Shown piece after piece: positions 44,317-54,120 of a stretch of DNA of 64,000 nucleotides. Each line of letters begins with the position of its first letter. The stretch's first letter is position 1. The translations under genes were made by a program, and so were the position numbers. Below the pieces are notes generated by a model, which was not told the origin of the DNA, did not search any database, and saw only the letters and a program-made list of their open reading frames with translations. The DNA is from Rhodobacter sp. CZR27 (lineage in GTDB: Bacteria; Pseudomonadota; Alphaproteobacteria; Rhodobacterales; Rhodobacteraceae). The DNA is taken from the NCBI RefSeq assembly GCF_002407205.1, contig NZ_CP023550.1, positions 129,106 through 193,105 of the forward strand, in the 5' to 3' direction.

Positions 44317-45885
44317 ATGAAGTTTTCGATCCGCAACAAGCTGGCTGCCGCCTTCGGCGTCGTCTTCCTGACCTCGGGCCTGGCGGTGGCCGTAGCGCTC
44401 GTCCATCTCAACCGCCTCGATGCGAGGCTGGACGAGGTGATCGGCCAGCATGTCCAGCAGGTGGTCCTCGCCCAGCGGCTCAGCATCGGCCAGTACCGCG
44501 TCATGGCGAACCTGCGGGCCCACCTGCTCGACCGCGATGCCGCATCGGCGATCCGGATCGAGACCGACGTGCAGGAGGGGCGCATGATGCAGCGCCGGGC
44601 CCTGCGCGCGCTGCGGGCCAGCCCGCAGGACGCCACGACCGCCGACATCCTCCAGCGCTACAATACGCTCCGGAAACAGATCCAGAAGACCAGCAACCGC
44701 GCGATGATCCTGTCGCTGGGCGGCAAGCCCGAGGCCGCGGCCGGGGTGCTGCGCGACAGCGGCTCGGACCGGATGGAGATCGAGCTCGAGGGCCTGTCCG
44801 AGGCGCTGGTCGCCCACAAGCTCGGCATCCTGGACCAGGTCAAGGCAGAGGCCGACGCGGATTTCGGCCGGATGATCGTGATCGTCGTGCTGATCGCGGC
44901 CCTCGCGGGGCTCGCCGGGTCGGGGGCGGCGCTCTGGATCACCCTGTCGATCGGGCGGGGCCTGAAGCGCGCGCTCGAACTGTCGCAGCGGGTGGCGGGG
45001 GGCGACCTGTCGCAGACCGCAGCCCTGCAGGGACAGGACGAGATCACCGACCTGCTGGGCGCCAACAACGCGATGCTGCTGAAGCTGCGCGCGGTGGTCG
45101 AGGAGGTGTCCGCCACCGCGCGGGACGTCGCGACCGCGAGCGGGCGCATGGCCTCGGCCTCGGGGCAGCTCAAGTCCGGCACGGAAGAGCAGGCCTCCGC
45201 CACGGTCGAGGCCTCGGCGGCGGTCGAGCAGATGCTGGGCAACATCACCCAGTCCGAGGAGAACGCCGCGCAGACCGCGCGCATCGCCGGCGGCTCGGCC
45301 GAGGAGGCGCGCCGCTGCGGGCAGGCCGTCGCCGAGGCGGTGCGCTCGATGCAGTCGATCGCCGAGCAGATCGGCGTGGTGCGCGAGATCGCGCGCCAGA
45401 CCGACCTTCTGGCGCTGAACGCCGCGGTCGAGGCGGCACGGGCGGGCGAGCAGGGCCGCGGCTTCGCGGTGGTCGCCGCCGAGGTGCGCCGCCTTGCCGA
45501 GCGCAGCGGCGAGGCGGCAGCGGGGATCTCGTCGCTGTCGGCCGAGACGGCGCGCATGGCCGAGCGCGCGGGCGACATGATCGGACGGCTGGTGCCGGAG
45601 ATCGAGCGCACCTCGGACCTCGTCTCGGGCATTTCTGTCGCCTCGCGCGAGCTGTCCGAGGGCGCACGGCAGGTGTCGCTCTCGATCGAGGCGCTCGACC
45701 GCGTCACCCACCGCACGGAGGCCGCCTCGCGCCAGCTCGACGGGGATGCCGAGGATCTCGCCGGACGGGCGCGGCAGCTGCTCGGCAGCGTCGGCTACTT
45801 CCGGACGGGAGAGCCCGGGACCGCGGCCCCGGCCGAGGCGGACGCCGAAGCGGCCCGCCCTCCGGCGCTGCGCGCGGCCGCCTGA
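44317..45885 (+). CDS. Methyl-accepting chemotaxis protein
   Basis: 522 aa with the same plan as its divergent neighbour: TM1 ([20 protein letters not shown]), periplasmic helical bundle, TM2 ([20 protein letters not shown]), HAMP ([22 protein letters not shown]) and signalling domain with [22 protein letters not shown]. The two receptors are clear paralogues but diverge in the sensor half, suggesting different ligands. The ATG at 44317 has AAGG ten bases before it; an upstream frame extension is not convincing. The C-terminus lacks the NWETF-like CheR/CheB docking pentapeptide. Confidence 0.95.
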   Translation: MKFSIRNKLAAAFGVVFLTSGLAVAVALVHLNRLDARLDEVIGQHVQQVVLAQRLSIGQYRVMANLRAHLLDRDAASAIRIETDVQEGRMMQRRALRALRASPQDATTADILQRYNTLRKQIQKTSNRAMILSLGGKPEAAAGVLRDSGSDRMEIELEGLSEALVAHKLGILDQVKAEADADFGRMIVIVVLIAALAGLAGSGAALWITLSIGRGLKRALELSQRVAGGDLSQTAALQGQDEITDLLGANNAMLLKLRAVVEEVSATARDVATASGRMASASGQLKSGTEEQASATVEASAAVEQMLGNITQSEENAAQTARIAGGSAEEARRCGQAVAEAVRSMQSIAEQIGVVREIARQTDLLALNAAVEAARAGEQGRGFAVVAAEVRRLAERSGEAAAGISSLSAETARMAERAGDMIGRLVPEIERTSDLVSGISVASRELSEGARQVSLSIEALDRVTHRTEAASRQLDGDAEDLAGRARQLLGSVGYFRTGEPGTAAPAEADAEAARPPALRAAA

Positions 45886-45894
45886 AGGGGATCG

Positions 45895-45919
45895 CGGGGG
45901 CGCAGCCGTCCCGCCCCCG
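45895..45919. terminator. Bidirectional hairpin between convergent genes
   Basis: CGGGGGCG (45895-45902) pairs with CGCCCCCG (45912-45919) over nine bases, in the space between the receptor stop and the opposing small gene. Confidence 0.5.
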
Positions 45920-46216
45920 TCAGACGAGGATCATCGCCACGGCCCAGAGAAGCGAGACCAGTCTTGCCAGCTGTGCCCAGTGCGGCGGCCCCTCGTAGCG
46001 TTCCGCGCTGCGCCAGACCCCGACCACCGTAAGCAGGATGTAGGGCACGGGCAGGAAATAGACCGCCGCCGCCACGGCCGTGGGCGCCTCGCCGGCGATC
46101 AGCCCGAAGGCTGCGACCGTGGCGATCAGGCTGGCGAGCCCGGCATAGAGGATGCCGTGGCTCCAGAAGGCATGGGCGAGCGGAAGATCGCCGCGCCAGA
46201 GGGCTCGCAACGTCAT
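45920..46216 (-). CDS. Small hypothetical inner-membrane protein
   Basis: 98 aa with three hydrophobic segments (GILYAGLASLIATVAAFGLIAG, AVAAAVYFLPVPYILLTVVGVW and LARLVSLLWAVAMILV) and few charges between them. AGGAAGG five bases before the ATG at 46216 supports the start better than an ATG five codons upstream. No known family was recognised with confidence; it resembles small proteins of unknown function found singly in Rhodobacteraceae. Probably monocistronic. Confidence 0.7.
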   Translation of the reverse strand: MTLRALWRGDLPLAHAFWSHGILYAGLASLIATVAAFGLIAGEAPTAVAAAVYFLPVPYILLTVVGVWRSAERYEGPPHWAQLARLVSLLWAVAMILV

Positions 46217-46502
46217 GTCGCCTTCCTGCATGGATCCGCCCCGTCCGGACGGGCTCCCGCAGGCTTAGCCGATCCCCCGCCGCAACGGGAGGGCCGGGAT
46301 GGCCGCACCGGGGATTGCGGGCGCAGGCCCGGCCGGCGGGTTTCGCGGTGACGGCCAAGTGAACCCGGAGTTGACTGGCATCCCCATGATCCATCCGCCT
46401 TTCGGGGGAGGCGGTTTCCTTCGACGCGCCTTTTCATTATGGGAACGACCGCTATCCGCTGGACCGCATCCAGCCGCACGGCGGGCCGGAACGCCCCCGG
46501 AC

Positions 46503-46518
46503 GGCGCCGCGCGGCGCC
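46503..46518. promoter_or_regulatory. 16-bp perfect palindrome before the NRPS gene
   Basis: GGCGCCGCGCGGCGCC ends 28 bases upstream of the NRPS start and 14 bases before its GGAGAGG ribosome site. It could be an operator or a 5'-UTR hairpin that controls translation. Confidence 0.4.
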
Positions 46519-46546
46519 CCGGCATCCCTGATGGAGAGGTTTCCCG

Positions 46547-49500
46547 ATGACGCGACCGGCACCGGTCTCCCATGCGCAGACGGCGCTCTGGTTCGGCGCC
46601 GGGGACGCGGCGGGAAGCTCCGAGCACAACCTGCTGTGGCTGCTCGCCTTCCGGGGGCCGCTCGATGTCGGGCGGCTGGCCGCGGCGCTGGCGGCCGTCG
46701 TCGCCCGGCACGAGACGCTGCGCTCGGTCTTCCTGCGGCGGGGGGAACGCATCGAACGGCAGGTGCGGCCCGCCCCGCCCGCGATCCGGCCCGAGCGGCT
46801 CGCCCTCGCGCCGGGGGAGACGGCCCGGAGCCTCGCCACGGCCTTCGGCCTCAGGCCCTATGACCTGGCCGGGGAGCCGCCGGTCCGCTTCGGGCTGCTC
46901 GAGCGGGCGCCGGACGACCATGTGCTGTTCTGCGGCTTCCACCACCTCGTCACCGACGGCACCTCGTGGCCGGTGTTCGTGGCCGATCTCCTCGCCGCGC
47001 TGGAGGGCCGGCCCCTGCCCCCGCTGCCGGCCCGCTATTCCGACCATTGCCGCTGGCAGCAGGCCACCGAGGCCTCCGGCGCATGGGAGGAGGCCCGCCG
47101 CCACTGGCGGGGGCTTCTCGCCGGCCTGCCCGAGCCCTGGCAGTTGCAGCTGGCCGGAGAGCCCGCCCCCGGTCTCGTGCCCGACCACGAGGGCGCCCAT
47201 CGGGTGATCCCGCTTTCGCCCGGGCTGTCGGCGCGCCTGCGCGAGCGCGCCGCCGCATGGCGGACCAGCCCCTTCCGCATCGCCTTCGCGGCCTGGATCG
47301 CGCTTCTCCACCTCGAGACGCGGCGCGAGGTCCTGCCCGTTGCCACCACCTGGGTCGGGCGGTCGCGGCACTGGGCGGGAGTGGTGGGCTTCTTCGTCAA
47401 CACCGGGATCGTGACGGCCCGGCTGGACCCCGGGACCCCGTTCCGCGCGCTGATGGACCAGACCGCGGCGCTGATCGACGCGGGCGTCGCGCATGAGGAA
47501 TTCCCCTACCGGCTCGCGCTGCGCGAGGCCCCGCCCGGCCCGCACCGGCACGGGGTGACGCCGCTCTCCTTCACCCGCATGCCCACGAGCCGCCCCTGGC
47601 GCTGCAACGGCATGGAGGTGACCGAGGAGCGGCTGTTCCTGCCGCGCGCCGACCGCGACCTCGCGGCCTATTTCCAGGACGAGCGCGGAACCTTCCGGCT
47701 GCATCTGGTCCACCGCACCGCGGCCCTCGGGGCCGAGGCCGTGGCACGCCTGGCCGAGCGCTTCCCGATCCTGCTGGCGGATGCGCTCGAACGGCCGGAC
47801 TGCCCGGTGGATGCGCTGGAGATCCTGCCCCCCGCCGACCGCCGCAGGATCCTGGGCGACTGGAATGCCACCGATTGCGCCTTTCCCGCGAAGCCCCTGC
47901 ACCGGCTGGTCGAGGCGCAGGCCGCCCGGACCCCGGGGCGCATCGCGCTGGTCTCGCCCGAGGGCGCGCTGACCTACCGCGACCTCGACGGCCGGGCCAA
48001 TGCGCTGGCCCGCCTGTTGCAGGCGCGGGGCGCGGGGCGGGGCTCGATCGTGCCGCTGCTGATGACCTCCTCGGCCGCGATGGTGATCGCGGAACTTGCG
48101 GTGCTGAAGACGGGGGCGGCCTTCGCGCCGCTCGACCCGCAGTGGCCGGCGAACCGGCTGGCGCGGCTCCTCGACCGGCTCGGCTCGGGGCTCGTGCTCG
48201 TGGCGCAGGAGGGCGACCGCGACCTCGCCCTTGCAGGGGCAGGCGGGGCCCGGCCCGGAACCGCGCGCGAGGTTCTGGCGCTGGACGGCCTGGCCCTCGA
48301 CCCGGAGGCGGGCCCCCTCGACGTGCCGGTCTCGCTCGGGGATCCGATCTACTGCATCTTCACCTCGGGCTCGACCGGCGAGCCGAAGGGGGCGATCAAC
48401 GCCCATGCCGGCGTGGTCAACCGGCTGTTCTCGATGACCCGGGTCTTCGGATCGCCCGAGGCCGACCGGGTGCTCGCCACCGCCCCCGCCACCGCGGACA
48501 CCCATGTCTGGCAGTATTTCTGGCCGCTGGCCTTCGGCGGGCGCACGGTGGTGATGCCGCGCGACCGGCTGGTGCTGCCCGAGCGGATCGTCGGGACGAT
48601 CGGAACCCACGGCATCACCTTCGCCGATTTCATCCCCTCGATCTTCCGCACCCTGGTCGCGCATCTGAAGGCCCACGAGGCGGCGCGCCCCGCGCTGGCC
48701 GGGCTCGGCCGCATCATCCTGGGCGGCGAGGCGATGGAGACCCGCTCGGTGCGCGAGTTCCGCGCCCTCTTCCCCGGGATCGCGATCTGCAACACCTACG
48801 GGCCCACCGAGGCCTCGATCGCCGCACTCCATCACCAGCTGGGCGAGACGATCGCCGACCCGGTGCCGATCGGCCGGCCCTTCCCCAACATCCGCGCGGT
48901 GATCCTCGACCGGCACGGGCGGCCGGTGCCGGTGGGGATGGTGGGCGAGCTCTGCCTCGGCGGGGTCTGCGTGGGGCTCGGCTATCTCGGCGATCCCGAG
49001 ACCACGGCGCGGAAGTTCATCCCCAACCCCTTCCCGGAACTCGGCTGCGACCGGCTCTACCGCACCGGGGACCTCGCGCGCTTCCGCGCCGACGGGGTGA
49101 TCGACTTCCTCGGCCGGGCCGACGACCAGATCAAGCTGCGCGGCGCCCGGATCGAGCCGGGCGAGGTCGAGGCCGCCCTGCTGCGCCACCCGGCCGTGGC
49201 CGAGGCGGCCGTGGGCCTTTCGGCGGAACGGGACCGGCTGGTGGCCTGGCTGGTGGCCGATCCCGCCGCCCCGCCGCCCGAGGCCGCGGAGCTTGCCGAC
49301 GCGCTGCGGGCGGAACTCCCGCCGCACATGGTGCCCTCTGGCTTCACCCTGCTGCCGGCCCTGCCGCTCGCCCCCAGCGGCAAGCTCGACCGCCGGGCGC
49401 TGGCCGGGGCGGCCGGCGTGCCGCTTCCCGTCCTGCGGCGGTCCGAGGCGCCGCGCGACGAGACCGAGCGCCGGATCGAACGGGTCTGGCGGAAGGTGCT

Positions 49501-50434
49501 GGGGCAGGAGCGCATCGGCATCCACGACAACTTCTTCTCGGACCTGGGCGGGGATTCGCTCAAGGCGCTGACCTGCCTCCTCGAGCTCGAGGCGGCGGGC
49601 GTACCGGCGGGGATCCGCGATCTCTACATGGCGCAGGACATCGCCTCGCTGGCGCGCCGGCTCGGCTCGCGCCCGGCGGGACGCGCCGCCGATGGACCGG
49701 CCGGCGCCGCCGCCGGGCCAGCCCCCGATGCCGCCCGGCTCGAGGCGGCGCTCCTCGAGCGGCAGCGGCCCTATCTCTCGTCCTGGAGCGGCGAGCGGGT
49801 CTCGCCCGCGGGGCTCCTCTTCATGCGGAACGCGGGCGGCGGCCAGCCCCCGCTGTTCTGGTGCTTCCAGGGCTTCCAGGAGTTCCGCCAGCTGGCCGAG
49901 CGCTTCGCCACCCGGTTCGCGCCCGACCGGCCGCTGGTCGGCATGCGCTCGGGCCATCTGATCATGGACTACGACGACCCCTCGCTCGACGCGCTGACCT
50001 CGGCCTATGCGCGCGAGGTGCAGGCGCTCTGGCCCGAGGGTCCGGTGTATCTCGGCGGGAACTGCCAGGGGGGGCGGGTCGCCCACCGGCTGGCGCGGCA
50101 GCTGCGGCGGCAGGGGCGCGAGACCGCGCTGCTGATCCTGATGGAGGAGTCGCTCTTCGAGCCGCATGCGGGCCGTCTCGCGCTGGTCTTCGGGCGCGAC
50201 AGCAAGCTCAATCCCTGGCGCGACGGCGGCGATCCGGGCCCGCTTCTGGCCGAGCGCTATCCGGGGCTTGCCTCGGTCGACATCGTGCCGGGCGCGCATG
50301 GCCAGTTCTTCGAGGATCGCCATGTCGATGACCTGGCACGGGCGCTTGCGACCCGCCTGGACGAGGCCTGCGCCGCCGGCCGGGACCCGCGGGCAAGCCC
50401 TGCCGACCGGCGGGAGGCCGACCTTCCCGCCTGA
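46547..50434 (+). CDS. Single-module nonribosomal peptide synthetase (C-A-T-TE)
   Basis: 1295 aa, cytoplasmic. The condensation domain (about residues 1-420) keeps HHLVTDG (His132-Gly138). The adenylation domain (about 430-940) shows FTSGSTGEPKG (from 605), NTYGPTEAS, YRTGD, DDQIKLRGARIEPGEVE and SGKLDRR, so it should activate an amino acid; the conserved Asp (ADTHVW) fits an alpha-amino group, but the substrate cannot be read reliably. The carrier domain has GGDSLKAL with Ser1004 for the phosphopantetheine arm. The thioesterase-like domain (about 1060-1290) has GNCQGG, placing Cys1173 where Ser is usual, and a C-terminal GAHGQFF His. No MbtH or PPTase gene is near. It leads an exopolysaccharide gene run, so its product may decorate the polysaccharide. 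GGAGAGG lies seven bases before the ATG. Confidence 0.92.
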   Translation: MTRPAPVSHAQTALWFGAGDAAGSSEHNLLWLLAFRGPLDVGRLAAALAAVVARHETLRSVFLRRGERIERQVRPAPPAIRPERLALAPGETARSLATAFGLRPYDLAGEPPVRFGLLERAPDDHVLFCGFHHLVTDGTSWPVFVADLLAALEGRPLPPLPARYSDHCRWQQATEASGAWEEARRHWRGLLAGLPEPWQLQLAGEPAPGLVPDHEGAHRVIPLSPGLSARLRERAAAWRTSPFRIAFAAWIALLHLETRREVLPVATTWVGRSRHWAGVVGFFVNTGIVTARLDPGTPFRALMDQTAALIDAGVAHEEFPYRLALREAPPGPHRHGVTPLSFTRMPTSRPWRCNGMEVTEERLFLPRADRDLAAYFQDERGTFRLHLVHRTAALGAEAVARLAERFPILLADALERPDCPVDALEILPPADRRRILGDWNATDCAFPAKPLHRLVEAQAARTPGRIALVSPEGALTYRDLDGRANALARLLQARGAGRGSIVPLLMTSSAAMVIAELAVLKTGAAFAPLDPQWPANRLARLLDRLGSGLVLVAQEGDRDLALAGAGGARPGTAREVLALDGLALDPEAGPLDVPVSLGDPIYCIFTSGSTGEPKGAINAHAGVVNRLFSMTRVFGSPEADRVLATAPATADTHVWQYFWPLAFGGRTVVMPRDRLVLPERIVGTIGTHGITFADFIPSIFRTLVAHLKAHEAARPALAGLGRIILGGEAMETRSVREFRALFPGIAICNTYGPTEASIAALHHQLGETIADPVPIGRPFPNIRAVILDRHGRPVPVGMVGELCLGGVCVGLGYLGDPETTARKFIPNPFPELGCDRLYRTGDLARFRADGVIDFLGRADDQIKLRGARIEPGEVEAALLRHPAVAEAAVGLSAERDRLVAWLVADPAAPPPEAAELADALRAELPPHMVPSGFTLLPALPLAPSGKLDRRALAGAAGVPLPVLRRSEAPRDETERRIERVWRKVLGQERIGIHDNFFSDLGGDSLKALTCLLELEAAGVPAGIRDLYMAQDIASLARRLGSRPAGRAADGPAGAAAGPAPDAARLEAALLERQRPYLSSWSGERVSPAGLLFMRNAGGGQPPLFWCFQGFQEFRQLAERFATRFAPDRPLVGMRSGHLIMDYDDPSLDALTSAYAREVQALWPEGPVYLGGNCQGGRVAHRLARQLRRQGRETALLILMEESLFEPHAGRLALVFGRDSKLNPWRDGGDPGPLLAERYPGLASVDIVPGAHGQFFEDRHVDDLARALATRLDEACAAGRDPRASPADRREADLPA

Positions 50435-50788
50435 GGCGCAGGCTCTGCCGCAAGGCGTAGGCGGGACCCGCTTCCGGCCGAGCGTCCCGTCCCGGCCTTC
50501 GCCGCCCTGCCTCGTCCGGCGAAGGCTCCGCAACATGGGGGGTGGGACCGCCGATGGAGGCCAATTGCGCCCTGCCTGCGAGAGCGTAACATCAGGCCAC
50601 CTCCGGCTCGCGATCCTGCCACGATCCGGGGGGCGGAAGGCCATTGGGGCCGGCGGGCGGCCCGGAATCGATTTTCTCGCGCGGTTTTCACAGGTTCTTG
50701 CAGATGTATCGACGCATTCCGACGATTTCCGGCACGAGGGTCCCGGGCATTCGCAGGTCACAGCGCCGCATCGCGAAGGGGCGGCGTC
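50435..50788. promoter_or_regulatory. Intergenic region with a repeated 16-bp element
   Basis: 354 bases with no gene. GCGAGAGCGTAACATC at 50578-50593 matches 59324-59339 in 15 of 16 positions; both copies lie about 200 bases upstream of polysaccharide genes on the same strand. The region 50660-50740 is slightly AT-rich and may hold the promoter of the GT4 gene. Confidence 0.4.
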
Positions 50789-52075
50789 ATGCGGGCACCT
50801 GATCGCGTCGTCATCCTGAACGACATCTCGACGGTGCGCGGCGGGGCGAGCTACCTGGTCACCACGCTCGCCCGGTCGCTTCGCGCGCGCGGGCTGGCCG
50901 TCACCTTCATCGCCGGCGACGACGGCAACCCGGACCTGGCAGGGGCGGGAATCGAGGTCGTGCCGCTGGGGGGCCGGGCGCTGATCCACTCTCCCGGCGC
51001 GTCGATGCTGCGCGGCCTCTACAATGGCGCGGTCCGCCGGCAGGTCGCGGACTGGATCGCGCGGAACGACACGCCCGGCACGGTCTATCACCTGCACAAC
51101 TGGTCCAACATCCTGACCCCGGCGGTGCTGGACGCGCTGGCCCCGGTCGCCGATCGCTGCGCGATCCATGCGCATGACTTCTTCCTCGCCTGCCCGAACG
51201 GGGCCTTCCTCGACTATCCGCGCGCCGCGGTCTGCCAGCGGCGGCCGCTGTCCCCGGCCTGCCTCGCCACGCAGTGCGACAAGCGCAGCTACAGCCACAA
51301 GCTCTGGCGCTCGGCGCGCCAGGCGCTGCTGTGGAACCGGCTCGCGCCGTTCCTGCTCCGGGCACGCTTCGTCCTGATCAACGAGGCGATGCGGCCCTGG
51401 ATCGAGCGCGCGATCCGGCCTGCCCATGCGCTTGCGATCGGCAATCCGGTCGCGCCCTTCGCCGATGCGGTCCCCGCGCCCGAGCGGAACCGCCGCATCG
51501 TGCAGATCGGCCAGGTCCAGCGGCTGAAGGGGGTGTTCGAACTGGCCGAGGCCGGGCGCCGGCTGGGCCTTGCCATCGATTTCATCGGCACCGGCGACAG
51601 CCTCGAGGAGTTGCGGCGGCTCTACCCCGAGCATGCCTGGCACGGCTGGATGTCGAGGGAGGCGATCGGGCGCTTCCTGCACGGCGCAAGGGCCGCCGTG
51701 GTGGCGACCCAGAGCCCCGAGCCCTTCTGCCTCGCGGCCTTCGAATGCGTGGCGACCGGCCTGCCGCTCGTCGTCTCGGATTCGATCCTGTCCGCCCGCC
51801 AGCTGGCCGCGGCGGGGGCGGCCATGACCTTCCGCGCCGGGGACGCCGGGGCGCTGGCCGCGACGCTCGATCGGATCCTGCGCGACGATGCCCTCGTCGC
51901 CCGCCTGGCCCGTGCCGCGCGCGAGAAGGGGCCGGGGCTGGCCCCCGGCCTTTCCGACTGGGTCGCGGCCCATGACCGGCTCTATCGCGGGCTTCTCGCC
52001 GAAAGTCCCCGGCCCGCCGGCCGGTGGCGGGCGACGGGCAGGCCCCTCCCCCTGCCCGAGGAGGCGCTGGAATGA
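50789..52075 (+). CDS. GT4-family glycosyltransferase
   Basis: 428 aa. GT-B fold: the N-terminal Rossmann half starts VVILNDISTVRGGASYLVTTLARSL (Gly-rich loop), and the C-terminal nucleotide-sugar half has RRIVQIGQVQRLKGVFELAEA and the conserved acid region SPEPFCLAAFECVATGLPLVVSD (E-x7-E of GT4). It should add a sugar to a lipid-linked oligosaccharide on the cytoplasmic side. GAAGGGG seven bases before the ATG supports the start. Its stop overlaps the start of the Tat beta-helix gene (ATGA). Confidence 0.9.
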   Translation: MRAPDRVVILNDISTVRGGASYLVTTLARSLRARGLAVTFIAGDDGNPDLAGAGIEVVPLGGRALIHSPGASMLRGLYNGAVRRQVADWIARNDTPGTVYHLHNWSNILTPAVLDALAPVADRCAIHAHDFFLACPNGAFLDYPRAAVCQRRPLSPACLATQCDKRSYSHKLWRSARQALLWNRLAPFLLRARFVLINEAMRPWIERAIRPAHALAIGNPVAPFADAVPAPERNRRIVQIGQVQRLKGVFELAEAGRRLGLAIDFIGTGDSLEELRRLYPEHAWHGWMSREAIGRFLHGARAAVVATQSPEPFCLAAFECVATGLPLVVSDSILSARQLAAAGAAMTFRAGDAGALAATLDRILRDDALVARLARAAREKGPGLAPGLSDWVAAHDRLYRGLLAESPRPAGRWRATGRPLPLPEEALE

Positions 52076-54084
52076 CGACACGGCGTGAGATGGTCGGCCT
52101 TGCCCTTCTGGCCGGAGCGGCGGGGGCCGCGGGCTCCCCCGCCTCGGCCCGGGCGCAGGAGGGGCAGCGGGTCTCGCTTGCGGATCTGCCGGACCTTCCG
52201 GCCGAACGCTCGCCGGTCTGGGTCGAGGGACAGGGATGGTTCTCGGCCGAACCGGCCGACGACCGGGCGCCCGACGGGGTGCTGCGCATCTCCGGCCCGG
52301 GCCTGCAGCACTGGCGGCGCGACGGGGCGCCGGGCGTGCTGCGGCCAGAGTGGTTCGCGGATCCCAAGGACGACGGCGACGAGGCGCTGGCGATCCAGCG
52401 CGCCTGCGATTTCGCCGCCCTGAACGGTCCCTTCGCGATCGACCTGGGGGCGCGGCGCCATGCCTGCCGGTCGCGGCTGGTGCTCGACCCGACCCGGGTG
52501 GCCCTGCGGGGCGTGGGGGCGGTGCTCGACTTCTCGGCCATGCCGGCGCCGCAGGTCCGTCCGCCGGTCGTGACCCTCGACACGATCTGGCCGGACAAGA
52601 ACTGGAGCACCGAGGGCAAGGCGCTCGTGCATGCCGACGGTCAGCGGGACCGGCTGACGCGGCCCCTGGCGCTGCCCGAGGCCGGGCGCTACCGGGTCTC
52701 GCTGGCGATCTCCCGGCTGACGGGGACGGGCCAGACCCCCTTCCTGCAGGTGGCGCTGACGACCGAGGACAACCGGCGCCTCGGCGGCATCACCGCGATC
52801 GCCCCTGGCCGCTACAGCTTCGAGGTCGAGGGCGGCGAGGCCGCGGCCCTGCTGACGCTGGAAAGCGACGCGCGGCTGCGCCTCGAGAGCCTCGAGGTGG
52901 AATGGCAGGGCTGGCGGGAATGCGTGCTGATCCAGTCGACCGAGCAAAGCCCGCAATACGGTCACAAGTGGATCGAGGGGGTGGAATTCGCGGGCCCCGG
53001 CAACGGGACGCTGCTGCACGGGCTGCGCTTCGAGACCCGGGTGGCGACGCGCTCGTCCCGGCTCGACATGCATGGCGTGGTGGTGCGGGGCTTCCACACC
53101 GGGATGGTGTTCTCGCACCGCTCCTATCTGGTGCGGGGCTACAGCCTGCGCTGCATCTCGGAGATCGGGATGCACTTCCTCGGCGGCGCCGAGGATGCGG
53201 GAGAGCTGTTCTCGTTCTACGGCAGCATCATCGGCGGGGCGCGGATCGCCCTGCTGAACCAGGGCGCCGAGGTCTTCCTCGATGGCACCTCGGTCAATTT
53301 CGTCGACCAGATCATGACCGGCTCGGGCATGCTGACGCTGCAGGGCTGCCACCTGGAGATCAACCGCCCCAAACGGCCCGACCGGCCGCCGTTCGAGTTG
53401 TCGCGCGGCAGCGTGACGATCAGCGGGGGAACCTTCCTCGTCACCGGTGCGGGCTTCGAGGAGGGCAACGAGTGCGACGTCATCTTCCGGCTGCACTCGC
53501 GCGCGGCGACGGCGATGATGCGCGACGTCACGGTCTACAACCTCAGGACCCGGAGCGGCGCGCTGGCCGACGGGCCCGGCCGGCTCGACACCGACCGCCT
53601 GCGCGGCGGCCGCCCGCGCCACGTCGCCCCCATCGTGCAGTTCGACGCCAGCCGGAACCTGCTCGGCCCGCTGCCGCACGACAGCCGCACGAGCAACAGC
53701 CGGACCGGCGCCTTCCAGCGCCACCCCCTTGGCCGGGACGGCTTCAAGGCCGGGCCGGACTACCGCTTCGTGTGGCTCTGCGGCCGGGCCCGGCCGGGGG
53801 CGGAACTCGGCGCCGCCTTCGAGATCCGGGCGGACCAGCCGGGCCGGGTCGTTGCCCGGATCGAGGCGGTCCACGGCGAGAGCCGCGCGGCCATCGGCAG
53901 CGACTGGCCGCTGGAGGTCACCACGGACTGGACCACGTTCCGCGCCAGCACCGCCGACACCCATCCTGCCGCCGCAATGGACGGCCGCATGCCCGAGGGC
54001 TGGGAGCAGGTCGCGCTGATGTTCGACCTGTCGGGCCACAAGGGCACGGTCGAGGTCCGCAGCGTCTTCCTCTGCCCGATCTGA
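52072..54084 (+). CDS. Tat-exported right-handed beta-helix protein
   Basis: 670 aa. The N-terminus TTRREMVGLALLAGAAGAAGSPASARA is a twin-arginine-type signal. A pectate-lyase-like start (WFADPKDDGDEALAIQRACDFAA..GPFAIDLGARRHACRSRL) leads into a beta-helix with repeated GxxL/VxxxGF turns over residues about 100-500. Such proteins in polysaccharide clusters act as lyases, epimerases or hydrolases on the polymer, or as structural factors. No certain catalytic residues were identified. It is translationally coupled to the GT4 gene and ends with a good hairpin, so the two probably act on the same polymer. Confidence 0.82.
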   Translation: MTTRREMVGLALLAGAAGAAGSPASARAQEGQRVSLADLPDLPAERSPVWVEGQGWFSAEPADDRAPDGVLRISGPGLQHWRRDGAPGVLRPEWFADPKDDGDEALAIQRACDFAALNGPFAIDLGARRHACRSRLVLDPTRVALRGVGAVLDFSAMPAPQVRPPVVTLDTIWPDKNWSTEGKALVHADGQRDRLTRPLALPEAGRYRVSLAISRLTGTGQTPFLQVALTTEDNRRLGGITAIAPGRYSFEVEGGEAAALLTLESDARLRLESLEVEWQGWRECVLIQSTEQSPQYGHKWIEGVEFAGPGNGTLLHGLRFETRVATRSSRLDMHGVVVRGFHTGMVFSHRSYLVRGYSLRCISEIGMHFLGGAEDAGELFSFYGSIIGGARIALLNQGAEVFLDGTSVNFVDQIMTGSGMLTLQGCHLEINRPKRPDRPPFELSRGSVTISGGTFLVTGAGFEEGNECDVIFRLHSRAATAMMRDVTVYNLRTRSGALADGPGRLDTDRLRGGRPRHVAPIVQFDASRNLLGPLPHDSRTSNSRTGAFQRHPLGRDGFKAGPDYRFVWLCGRARPGAELGAAFEIRADQPGRVVARIEAVHGESRAAIGSDWPLEVTTDWTTFRASTADTHPAAAMDGRMPEGWEQVALMFDLSGHKGTVEVRSVFLCPI

Positions 54085-54087
54085 GGC

Positions 54088-54120
54088 CGGATCCGGGCGA
54101 GCCCGTCGTCCCCGGATCCG
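54088..54120 (+). terminator. Hairpin after the beta-helix gene
   Basis: CGGATCCGGG (54088-54097) pairs fully with CCCGGATCCG (54111-54120), four bases after the stop codon. No T-tract. Confidence 0.6.

Noticed and set aside
46265..52081. A 1938-codon minus-strand frame opposite the NRPS and GT4 genes
   Set aside because: It is an antisense shadow caused by high GC content; the plus strand holds clear NRPS and glycosyltransferase motifs.
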